Origin: Apostichopus japonicus
Taxonomy: Eukaryota > Echinodermata > Holothuroidea > Aspidochirotida > Stichopodidae
Direction: 5' to 3'
Assembly: GCF_037975245.1 (NCBI RefSeq)
Contig: NC_092568.1
Coordinates: 5,153,501-5,217,500 of the forward strand
DNA: 64,000 nucleotides
In this document: positions 24,901 through 36,900 of the stretch, in pieces
Layout: each line of letters opens with the position of its first letter
Position numbering within the stretch: position 1 is the first letter of the stretch
The notes under the pieces: model-generated
Databases searched by the model: none
The model's input: only the letters and a program-made list of their open reading frames with translations
Told to the model about the DNA's origin: nothing
Made by a program: the position numbers and the translations under genes

Positions 24901-27900
24901 CCAAAAAAATCCCCCCTCAAAAACAGATGTTGTGCCAATCAACCACCAATGAAATAAAGTATAGAAACAAACTGAACAACAAGAATAAATAACCTTGAAG
25001 AGGACAATGAAAGGTGTGATATATATTCATATTCATATATATATTCTGTTGCAAAGAGACACGCCATTGCCTAGAAGTCAGCCTTTGCTATTGCATGTAG
25101 CCCAGGTAGAAAAGTGGGAACTACTCCTTTGAAAAACCAGGCTTGTTTGTAATTCAAGTTTAATGTAAACTATTAAAAAAGTTTAATAGCAAACCTTTCA
25201 GCTTTCAAAGTACCGAATTGAAGGCAATCTTTTTAGCTCTAGGGTTTGATGCAGTGTTGCAGTTTATAAATGGATAGAACTTCTTAATTGATGATGCCCC
25301 ATGACGTTCAGGGTTTTACACTTTAATTAACTGGTTGTCCAGTGGATGAAGACAGACTAACTATAGTTGAATTTGAATCGAGTTACTTAAAAAGCACAGT
25401 CCCGATTCAGGTTGCACTTGTATAGTGATGTAATCGTGATAGGGCAACCAATGCACATCACAGATGTGTCATGTACTGTATAAATAAATATCATCATCAT
25501 TCATGAACGATTCGAGTTCTGCAGAAAAAGAACATCTTGCCTTTCCACTCCTAGTATCAATTGCAAAATGTTTGCAATACTTCAGTGGACCAATCTATAT
25601 AACGCAAAGTCCAAGTGACCTAACTTTAATTGTGAATGAGTGCGATGTATCATCACTTATGATGCTATCAGTGATAGAGATCTATATAAATAAAGGGTGA
25701 ACCAATGTTGTCTGAGGTATTCACGTAGAGCACCTCCACCACTGGAGGTCTAAATCATCATACTTACATTAAAACACTTTATTGCTACAATACACATTTT
25801 CATTCATACATAATTGCCACACATGCACATGAACACACACACATACCCTAACTCGCTTGCTGTACGCTACGTAGATTGCAATGGTTGTATCGAGGGAATC
25901 CAGGGATTCCTATACCTATTATTTGACATTACGTGCTTGGCAGTCCCGTATCGTCATGGTCCGAAAATAACTCTGACCTGATGACACCACACAGAGACCC
26001 AGCCTCCCGGTGGATAACGACCTCTTTCATTCAACGACAAACGACGTCAGGTTGATGTCATAGTGAGAGGAACCTGGCTTGGCTTCTCAAGTCTCCATGC
26101 CAAAGATTCCTGGGATAGCTGAGACGGAGCAATTGTACTCCCAAAGTTATCGAGTGTATTAATGAGACATACCTTGTATGCTCATGGGCATTCCTAATTG
26201 GGCCCAACTCATTAGATGCCGGGGCTAAAATGACCTCATAAGGAGAGGGTAGGGACGGCAAAGGACTGTCATTAGCATAAAGTATGCAACCGGGGAGGAG
26301 GACCGCCTCCTTCCATTGTGACAATAACGAGAGCAGGTATGACGTAATGGAGTTTTGTTAGATCGTTAGGCCTTATCGTTGTGTAGATAATGGGTGCTAT
26401 TATATGCACATAGTGACATTAATCTTACACTGCATAGCCTGGCAAGTCATTATCTCATTTTGATGGGCTCGCTGGCATGCGTCTTGCCAAGTGTATTTGA
26501 AAATTAGTCCTAAGTGTCAGAGTGTGGGATGAAGAATTGTTTTGAAAAAGCACTGGTTGAGCCTAAAGGAATTTTGTTGTCATGATATGATTAATGGGGG
26601 GCTGCCAGAGGATAGTTTTTTTTATGATATTTTTCTACCCAATTTCTGTTTTGGCCTTTGGAGCATGATAGGTACAGTAGGTTGTCGCATAGAGAAAGTG
26701 CTCATTTAATGCTCATGTTGTGAAAATCCTCATTTATGTTTCCAGTGACATGATAAAGTGGGTCACAACTTTTGAAATACTGTAGGACCACAGGAGAGTT
26801 ATTGCAAGAAATGTATTACAAAGGTAGAGGTCATCAACTTAGTTTATTAAGCCAACCAACTATTTTTCTAGAAACTTTTTTTTTAGATTTTTCTTTTTAT
26901 GAATTTGTAGCAAATCTGTCAAATTTGACCCTTGATGTCACAGACAATTTTTTTTGTGTAATTCATGTGTTTTGTGTGACGATGGTTGCTACAGTACTTG
27001 CTCTTGCTACCTTTTTTTTTTGCAGCTCATGCAGTAATTTCAAAGGGAGCACTTTGACAAAGGATTCTTAGGAAGTTGCTCATTCAAAGGACTCTTTATT
27101 TCATTTTAAGTTAGTTATACCATTTCTTCTGTGTATCAGAATGAGTTGGGGAGGAGGGTTGGGATAGGGTAGGTAGTGCTGATGAATTGTTATTGGGGAG
27201 GGGTCCTTGTTTGTGGAACTGCAAATGGGGGGATTGAGAATTTCATCAGTTCGATTGGAACTTACCTGGTAGTGTTTCTCCCTAGAGTTAAAAAGGGTTG
27301 TGTTTTTAACGCTTGATTTGTTGCCTATAAACCATTGGTTCACTGCATGTCTTGGTTGCTCTACCTGATACTGTAGATAGTCAATCTGTGGCACTAGCAG
27401 TCAAGTTGACTACTGTACCTGATATACTGTAGATAGTCAATCTGTCACTGGCAGTCGAGTCGACTACCTGATATACTGTAGATAGTCAATCTGTGGCACT
27501 AGCAGTCGAGTCCACTACCTGATATACTGTAGATAGTCAATCTGTGTCTCTAGCAGTCGAGTCGACTACCTGAAATACTGTAGATAGTCAATCTGTGTCA
27601 CTAGCAGTTGAGTCAAATACCTGATATACTGTAGATAGTCAATCTGTGTCACTGGCAGTCGAGTCGACTATCTGATATACTGTAGATAGTCAATCTGTCT
27701 CTCTGGCAATTGAGTCGACTATCTGATTTACTGTAGATAGTCAATTTGTGTCACTGGCAGTAGAGTCTACTACCTGATATACTGTAGATAGTCAATCTGT
27801 GTCACTGGCAGTCGAGTCGACTACCTGATATTCTGTAGATAGTCAGTCTGTGTCACTGGCAGTCAAGTCGACTACCTGAAATACTGTAGATAGTCAATCT

Positions 27901-30900
27901 GTGTCTCTGGCAATTGAGTCGACTATCTGATTTACTGTAGATAGTCAATCTGTGTCACAAGCACTTGAGTCGACTACCTGAAATACTGTAGATAGTCAAT
28001 CTATGTCTCTGGCAATTGAGTCGACTACCAATATACACATAGATAGTAAATCTGTGTCACTGACAGTCGAGTCGACTACCTGATATACTGTAGATAGTCA
28101 ATCTGTGTCACTGGCAGTCAAGTTGACTATCTGATATACTGTAGATAGTAAAATCTGTGTCACTAGCAGTGGAGTTGACTACCTGAAATACTGTAGATAG
28201 TCAATCTATGTCTCTGGCAATTGAGTCGACTACCAATATACACATAGATAGTAAATCTGTGTCACTGACAGTCGAGTCGACTACCTGATATACTGTTGAT
28301 AGTCAATCTGTGTCACTGGCAGTCAAGTTGACTATCTGATATACTGTAGATAGTAAAATCTGTGTCACTAGCAGTGGAGTTGACTACCTGATATACTGTA
28401 GATAGTCAATCTGTGTCACTAGCAGTCGAGTCGACTACCTGATATACTGTAGATAGTCAATCTGTGTCACTGGCAGTCAAGTTGACTATCTGATATACTG
28501 TAGATAGTAAAATCTGTGTCACTAGCAGTGGAGTTGACTACCTGATATACTGTAGATAGTCAATCTGTGTCACTAGCAGTCGAGTCGACTACCTGATATA
28601 CTGTAGATAGTCAATCTGTGTCACTAGCAGTCGAGTCGACTACCTGATATACTGTAGATAGTCAATCTGTGTCACTGGCAGTCAAGTTGACTATCTGATA
28701 TAGGGCAGGTCCAAGCTATTTGCACTGTGACGTACGGGACATTTCAGAGACTTAAATGTGTCTAAAAGTTATAAAAAATCTATTTTCCAGAAACTTTTTC
28801 AGGTTTTCATATTTGTTATTGCTGCTACTTTATTACAAACTTATGAAGATTTCCTACACTTGCTTTAATTAGGTCCCATCTTAATTAATGTACAGTGTGA
28901 CGTACGGGACCAGAGAATTTTGTGTTTTTTTTGCTAAAGAGCAAAGCTGAAATCGCTCTGAAATTAGGAGGGCAGTGATCAAGCTGTTATAACTAGTGAA
29001 TAGCCTAACCTTCCAAGAGCTAAGCTGTAACATATTAGAAAAAAATATGAAGCCATTCCAGTTCAGTGATTACACAAATGAAAATTGTCCTGTGACGTAC
29101 GGGACATGTGACGTACGGGACAATTTGTCCAAATAAAAATTGACTATGAAAACTCATATTTTTATTCTTGAATATACCATAACAAGCTGATTTCTACATA
29201 AAAACATTAATTTGGATATGTCAGAACAATGTCATTGGTAATTTCATGCCATATTTCCTTCTTTCTGGGATCGAAAAGAGCAGTGACTGTACTTGTGAGA
29301 TCATTCCACTACATAAAACATGGAATGCGTAAAGTATAAATCTACTCTACACATTCATCAAATACTCATAACATCAATTCTAGCTTTGTTAGACCACAAA
29401 TGATCCAAGATGCAAGTTTTGGTGCAAAACTGTCTCAGTATATACTGTACAACACTGTATCATACTCCCCACTATTGACCCTGAAGTTGAAATATGATCC
29501 ATCCCATTCAAAACATACCAAAATGTCCACAGTAACATCAACATAATGTCCATCTATGAAACTAGTACAACAAAGAAAACTCTATAGACCTAATAATGGT
29601 TACCAGACCAAATGCTCATAACATCAATTCTAGCTTTGTTAGACCACAAATGATTCAAGATGAAAAGTTTTGATGCAAAACTGTTTTGGTATATATACTG
29701 TACAGCACTGTATCATACTCCCCACTATTGACCCTCAAGTTGAAATATGATCCATCATATTCTACCAAAATGTCCACAGTAACGTCCACATAATGTCCAT
29801 CTGTGAAACTAGTACAACAAAGAAAACTCTATAGACCTGATACTGGTTACCAGACCAAATACTCATAACATCAATTCTAGCTTTGTTAGACCACAAATGA
29901 TTCAAGATGCAAAGTTTTGGTGCAAAACTGTTTTGGTATATACTGTACAACACTGTATCATACTCCCCACTATTGACCCTCAAGTTGAAATATGATCCAT
30001 CCCATTCAAAACATATCAAAATGTCCACAGTAACGTCCACATAATGTCCATCTATGAAACTAGTACAACAAAGAAAACTCTATAGACCTGATACTGGTTA
30101 CCAGACCAAATACTCATAACATCAATTCTAGCTTTGTTAGACCACAAATGATTCAAGATGCAAAGTTTTGGTGCAAAACTGTCTCAGTATATACTGTACA
30201 ACACTGTATCATACTCCCCACTATTGACCCTCAAGTTGAAATATGATCCATCCCATTCAAAACATATCAAAATGTCCACAGTAACGTCCACATAATGTCC
30301 ATCTATGAAACTAGTACAACAAAGAAAACTCTATAGACCTGATACTGGTTACCAGACCAAATAGTTATAACATCAATTCTAGCTTTGTTAGACCACAAAT
30401 GATTCAAGATGCAAAGTTTTGGTGCAAAACTGTTTCCGGTATATACTGTACAACACTGTATCATATTCCCCACTATTAAACCCTCATGTTGAAATATGAT
30501 CCATCCCATTCAAAACATATCAAAATGTCCACAGTAACGTCAATGTAATGTCCATCTATGAAACTAGTACAACAAAGAAAACTCTATAGACCTGATACTG
30601 ATTATTGAACAAACTCATGAGTGTTTGTCCTCTGCAAAAATTGGGCGAGCAAAACTCTACACTTGTAAGGGCCAAAGCCATTAATGGTCATCACTTTACC
30701 TGGAATTTGAACATTGCCACTTAGGCTTATTTCACCCATGGTTATGAGAACAACTAACCAAAGTTCTGTAATCATAAAAAAAATTACGATAACTCGCATA
30801 ACAATGGAATGCGGTCATTCCAAAATGCAGGTAGCACACTCCTGATGTGGTGGGACGGAATTTCAGAAAAATGAGGTAATTACATATAGGAACAAAGTTG

Positions 30901-33900
30901 AAGTTTTCTGTTTTTGACAGTATAAATGGCCTTTAATGAGGATACTTTATGCACTATAAAATGTATCAATAGTAGTTCTTGAATGAAGAAAAAAATGAAA
31001 CGAAAGTGTTCAATTCCGTCCCACCACATTTTTGAACATATTTTTTTAATTTCCAAGGCGGAAAAAAATGATAATTTTTTTTAAACACTCCAAACTATCA
31101 ACTATGTATGTAACTGACACCTCTGAGTGGAGAAAAAATAAATATTTTATCCTGGATAGACAGGGGGATAGTCCAACATTTTTCGTGGTGGGACGGAAAC
31201 AAGGTGTGGTGGGACGGAATTGTTAATGGAAGGCATCTTCAAACAGCATGTCTGGTCCAAAATTCACCTCTGTCACTTAAGATTACAAACTTATTCAGAC
31301 TCCTTGAACACCCAACCTTATAACAATGTGATTAATTGATGATACTTCAAAATTTTATGTATCTGGATATTCCATACATGTATACTGTACACATCACATC
31401 AGTTTTGAACCTCATGTGTCAAAACAACACATTTTTGGGTAAATTGAGAATGGGTTTTTTATCATGCATAAATAAATCCCATCACTATTGAAATAGTCCT
31501 AGTTGTTCACCCTAGGTTTCTTTCTTGGCCCTTTTGGCTTTCCTAAACTATCCATTGTAGAACATGTGCTTTTGAATTGATATCATCAATGATCCACGTG
31601 CACAAGAAATTGACTCTAAAGTCAAGTTGTAATTATGGTACTCACATACTGAAGCATACAAGATAGAAGAGCTAGATTGCAAGAATAAAGGTAAGAATTC
31701 ATTGCTTCTCAATAGTAATATATTAATTTACCTCCAGTTCATGGTTATAGGCAATTCAGACAATTTGATAGTGATAATTATGATTTAGCCTAAGCTGTTG
31801 CCTAACAGACTATGTTATATTGGAAAGGTTTAAAACAAAACTTATAATATAATGAGAGGTAGAAATGTGTTCCCTACAGTACTAATGCTAGGAAGCAAAC
31901 CTGTTAGATTAAATATTACATAGTTTGCTGGAGTTGTCTAGCCTAGCAAATTAATGTTTTAGCCTAAGCTGTTGCCTAACAGAATATGGCATGCTGCCTA
32001 AGCTGTTGCTATCTACCATACTAAGTTGGATTTTGAAACTTGTAGCCTACGATGCAAGAAAAGTGAACCAAAACACCATGTACAGTAGGCTAGTTGAAAT
32101 ATATTGTGCAGGAAGTGTATACTGTATATGCCTAGCAATTATTCAGCCTGTTCATAACTGCACATTATGAGGCCGACTCTCATGACATTGCATTTGTAAT
32201 TTACACAATTCACAGGATGGTAATCACCAACTTATTCTTTCTTTCTATTCACATGTTGGCATATGGGGGAAGACCACTATTGCTTCCTGGTCCCCCAACT
32301 TCTTAATAATTAAGCCAGAAATGTGTGTGGCTATACCCCCCACACCCAGTCCCCTTTTCATGCATCCCGCTGGTAAGAATGTCCTTTTATCTCTCTTTGC
32401 AAAACAGATCAATATGGAAAATCCTGAGCCTCAAAATGTGTCTGCTAACAGATACATACATTATAGGAAGAAAAAGAAGGAGAGAATGGGGTGCTGACTG
32501 CTGAGGTATTTCCAGACTGGGAGTGGACGTGGGAAGAAAAGGCAAAGGGCCAACCAGAAAGCAAATAATCGAGCAGCGTACAAAGCATCCATTACAAATG
32601 TTCAAAATAACTTTCCAACTGAATAAGTCCAAGATCTTATGGAGCATATTCAATATTTCACTCTGGACAGCATAAATTTCATTGTTGCTTATGAACTTCT
32701 TGTGAGAGAAAACATAATTGTTGATTGTTTTCGTACCTAATCAACAGCCTTTACATTGGAAAAAAATTCCGTCCCACCACATTCCGTCCCACCACACTGA
32801 CACACTTTTGGTAAAATTAACACAATTCTTATGCGTGAAGTATAATTTCTGCCATTGTTTCCCTAATGGTAGAAGAATAGTTCACCTTCATTTCAGTGTT
32901 AATAATTACTATGATATTGTACTACTTTTGATAATAATTACATAAAGGTTACATGTACATGATTTCATGAGATTTATCATTCCGTCCCACCACGTCAATA
33001 TATTTGTGTTACCATGGCAACATCTTCAAATTTGTGTCTGTTTTTTTTGTGTCTGGTTGCAGTCTGTGACTGACCTGTTTGTGTGGATATCCTGATTCCT
33101 TCATATATGCTACATATAAAGTGGTATTATTCAAAAGGTCTATCAAATTCCGTCCCACCACAATTACGGTAATTTTGGCTTTGGCCCGTAACTAAAGATC
33201 TCAATGTCTACTATCTAAGTCTGGACACAAGAACATTGTTGCACAGTCATGATAGTCACACTTCACAATAGGCCTACGAAATGTTGAAATGCAAACTCAA
33301 CATTCTTGAAGTTGTCCTCATTCAATGTCAATGTTGAATAGCATTGTAGATGATTCTGTATCCCACACACACACACAATTGACTTCCCGATAGTATATTG
33401 AACAACACCTGGGATGTTGGTGGTCATCAGTCAATGGTTTATTTGAAGCCATGTTGTGCTCTTCAGGCATGCAGGGATTATAAGTTGCAACTACCATCTT
33501 TCAACAAAATAGATTTGCAAGCATTGAAAGGTTTCCAGTAGAGGTCCCCATTGGAGCCCATGCATGTTTATTATGTATAAATACAGGGTTTCCCCCACAC
33601 TATGTCCCGTACGTCACATTTTGTCCCGTACGTCACATTTTTAATTTTGATAATTAGATTTGCTGTGAATATTTTTTCAAATTTTTTGGGATGGATTTTG
33701 TTGAACAATGTTCTTAATTAGAACTTTACAGAATATCACCAAAAAAAAATTGTTCGTCCATATCAAAACTTGAAAAAAAGTGCTGAAAATTGTGACGTAC
33801 GGGACATCAGTATTTGGACACTAGCTAATTAGCATATTTAATTGATGAACCCCCAAACATCATATGTTAAAATTATTGGAAGGAAGGGTGTATCATGTCC

Positions 33901-36900
33901 CATATAACTTATATTCAATAAGTTCATATTGCTGGCAGGGAAATAGAATACAAAATGTCCCGTACGTCACGCTGCAATTTGAATTTATGCAAATTAGCCG
34001 GCTGTAATTGTTCGAATAGGCAAAACAATTTAAAAAAATTATGAAAATCTGAAACTTCAATAATTCAGCTTTAACATGACACCACATTTAGGGAGCTTCA
34101 GTAAAGTTTGAAATTTGGCTTCTAGGGATACAATAGCTTGGACCTGCCCTATACTGTAGATAGTAAAATCTGTGTCACTAGCAGTGGAGTTGACTACCTG
34201 ATATACTGTAGATAGTAAAATCTGTGTCACTGGCAGTCGAGTTGACTACCTGATATACTGTAGATAGTCAATCTGTGTCACTAGCAGTCAAGTCGACTAC
34301 CTGATATACTGTAGATAGATAGTCAATCTGTGTCACTGGCAGTCGAGTCCACTACCTGATATTCTGTAGATAGTCAATCTGTGTCTCTGGCAATTGAGTC
34401 CACTACCAATATAGACATAGATAGTAAATCTGTGTCACTAGAGTCGAGTCGACTACCTGATATACTGTAGATAGTCAATCTGTGTCACTGGCAGTTGAGT
34501 CAAATACCTGATATACTGTAGATAGTCAATCTGTGTCACTGGCAGTCGAGTCGACTATCTGATATACTGTAGATAGTCAATCTGTCTCTCTGGCAATTGA
34601 GTCGACTATCTGATTTACTGTAGATAGTCAATTTGTGTCACTGGCAGTAGAGTCTACTACCTGATATACTGTAGATAGTCAATCTGTGTCACTGGCAGTC
34701 GAGTTGACTACCTGATATTCTGTAGATAGTCAGTCTGTGTCACTGGCAGTCAAGTCGACTACCTGAAATACTGTAGATAGTCAATCTGTGTCTCTGGCAA
34801 TTGAGTCGACTATCTGATTTACTGTAGATAGTCAATCTGTGTCACAAGCACTCGAGTCGACTACCTGAAATACTGTAGATAGTCAATCTATGTCTCTGGC
34901 AATTGAGTCGACTACCAATATACACATAGATAGTAAATCTGTGTCACTGACAGTCGAGTCGACTACCTGATATACTGTAGATAGTCAATCTGTGTCACTG
35001 GCAGTCAAGTTGACTATCTGATATACTGTAGATAGTAAAATCTGTGTCACTAGCAGTGGAGTTGACTACCTGATATACTGTAGATAGTCAATCTGTGTCA
35101 CTAGCAGTCGAGTCGACTACCTGATATACTGTAGATAGTCAATCTGTGTCACTGGCAGTCGAGTCCACTACCTGATATTCTGTAGATAGTCAATCTGTGT
35201 CTCTGGCAATTGAGTCGACTACCAATATAGACATAGATAGTAAATCTGTGTCACTAGAGTCGAGTCGACTACCTGATATACTGTAGATAGTCAATCTGTG
35301 TCACTGGCAGTCGAGTTGACTATGTGATATACTGTAGAAAGTAAATCTGTGTCACTAGCAGTCGAGTCGACTACCTGATAAATTGTAGATAGTCAATCTG
35401 TGTACTTTGCGTTTTTCACTTACCTATCTTTGCACAACCATGGTATATTGTCACTGTACTGTGTTTTATATTGATCAGCGATGTGATTTACGTTTTCTCT
35501 CAACACTTTTCCGTGGTTCACTTTCGGTTCACCAGCTTCATTCTGATAAAGAAACAGGTTTGGATAAACTTATTGCAGATGAGTTACAAATTTACAGTAC
35601 CTGACTTCATAGATAGAGTAGATTATGGAGCAATTTTAATTGGTTTACAAATATAATTGGTTAATAGATTAAACTATAGATGAACTAGACGATTAATTAC
35701 TAGACTACCTGCAAAGTTTAAATAGCCAGCATTTTTGCTTCGTTCCTCGCTTACCTGTCTCCTCACAACCTGAGCACCTTCTACTGTGCCTAGAATGAAC
35801 TGGTAACCTTTTAACACTGTGCACTCCCCCCTGGTCTATCCCCTTCCTTCTCATGAGACTTCTCATGCACAGTGTTAAAAGGTTACCAGTTCATTCTAGG
35901 CACGGTAGAAAGAGGTGCTAAGGTTGTGAGGAGACAGGTAAGCTTGTCACTCGTAAATATCCAAACCAGTAAGTTTTGGAATGTTTGATGTACTCTTATG
36001 CTTCCTGGATTCTCTTCACATCAAAAGTATATTAAATACTCAACTAAATAAATAATTTATCCAATCCCACTTGTTTTAAAGCTCTGTGGTACAAGGAAGC
36101 TTAAAGTTACTGAAAGAATTTGGTTTAGCTTGTGTATCACTTGCCAAATTCTATAAAGTTAAACGTTTTGTCAATATTGTGTCAGGGAATTTTTTTCTCG
36201 GGTTTCAGAGAAACTAGCTTTGCTTCCACATTGTCAAAAGTTGATATGTTTGTACAAGCTATGACCCCATAACACCTACAACTGGTTTGACCTCCACACT
36301 AGTTTGGAACCCACCAGTCTGAATAATTTGCTCAAACTGTTCTATGAAAGTTACTACCATACTATGTTTATTGACTATAGTGGGACTGAAAATACATGTG
36401 TTTGCCAGCTATAGAGGTCATGGCCTTCACATAGGTATATTTCCTTGTTGGCCTTATACCTTGTCAGTGCATTGAAGCAGAGCTGAGATTTGTCAATGTT
36501 AATTAAGGTTTGGTGGAATTATAGCATCATACACAATTAGTCACATGTATGGCCTTGACGTCCTTGCGTTATTAAGCAAATAAAGTATCTATACAGATGT
36601 GAATCTGTAAACTGACTACCAGTCATTGGAAGTTTTGGGTGGGAATTATTCTCAATTTCTCACTGATTTTACATTTTTCTAGAGCCTGAGCATTTTGAAA
36701 GCTTTAACGTATTTAATCCAAAGCTGGGCTGTTTTTGTTACAATCATTGCAATATAGTGTATTCATCCCATGTCTACCTGATAGATGTAGGGTAACGTCT
36801 AATGGAAGTTGAGGTTTGATAGCGGATGAAAGTGTCCATCAACCGGCCATATACTAGTATGTGATGATTAGCTAAATTTATAGGTCTGCATAAACTGAAC

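Larger units (their letters stand above)
28703..34149. mobile_element. 5.4-kb GGGC-ended inverted-repeat element, outer member of a nested pair
   Basis: 18-bp inverted ends GGGCAGGTCCAAGCTATT, flanked by TATA on both sides (28699-28702 and 34150-34153), within an interrupted minisatellite unit, which proves insertion. Eight copies of a TGTGACGTACGGGAC motif lie near the ends. On the left they are at 28726, 28896, 29091 and 29107; on the right, mostly inverted, at 33604, 33623, 33791 and 33957. No transposase frame is seen. It holds a 250-bp tandem array and a second element. Minus those two parts it is about 1.7 kb. The superfamily is not assigned; a 4-bp duplication fits Sola, Chapaev or a new group. 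Confidence 0.88.

Noticed and set aside
27361..28702. Regularly spaced repeats resembling a CRISPR array
   Set aside because: The units are directly adjacent with no unique spacers, and this is an animal genome; it is a minisatellite.
29762..30509. Minus-strand frames of 92 and 68 codons with similar protein sequence
   Set aside because: Both come from the 250-bp tandem array, whose period is not a multiple of three. Stops differ between copies.
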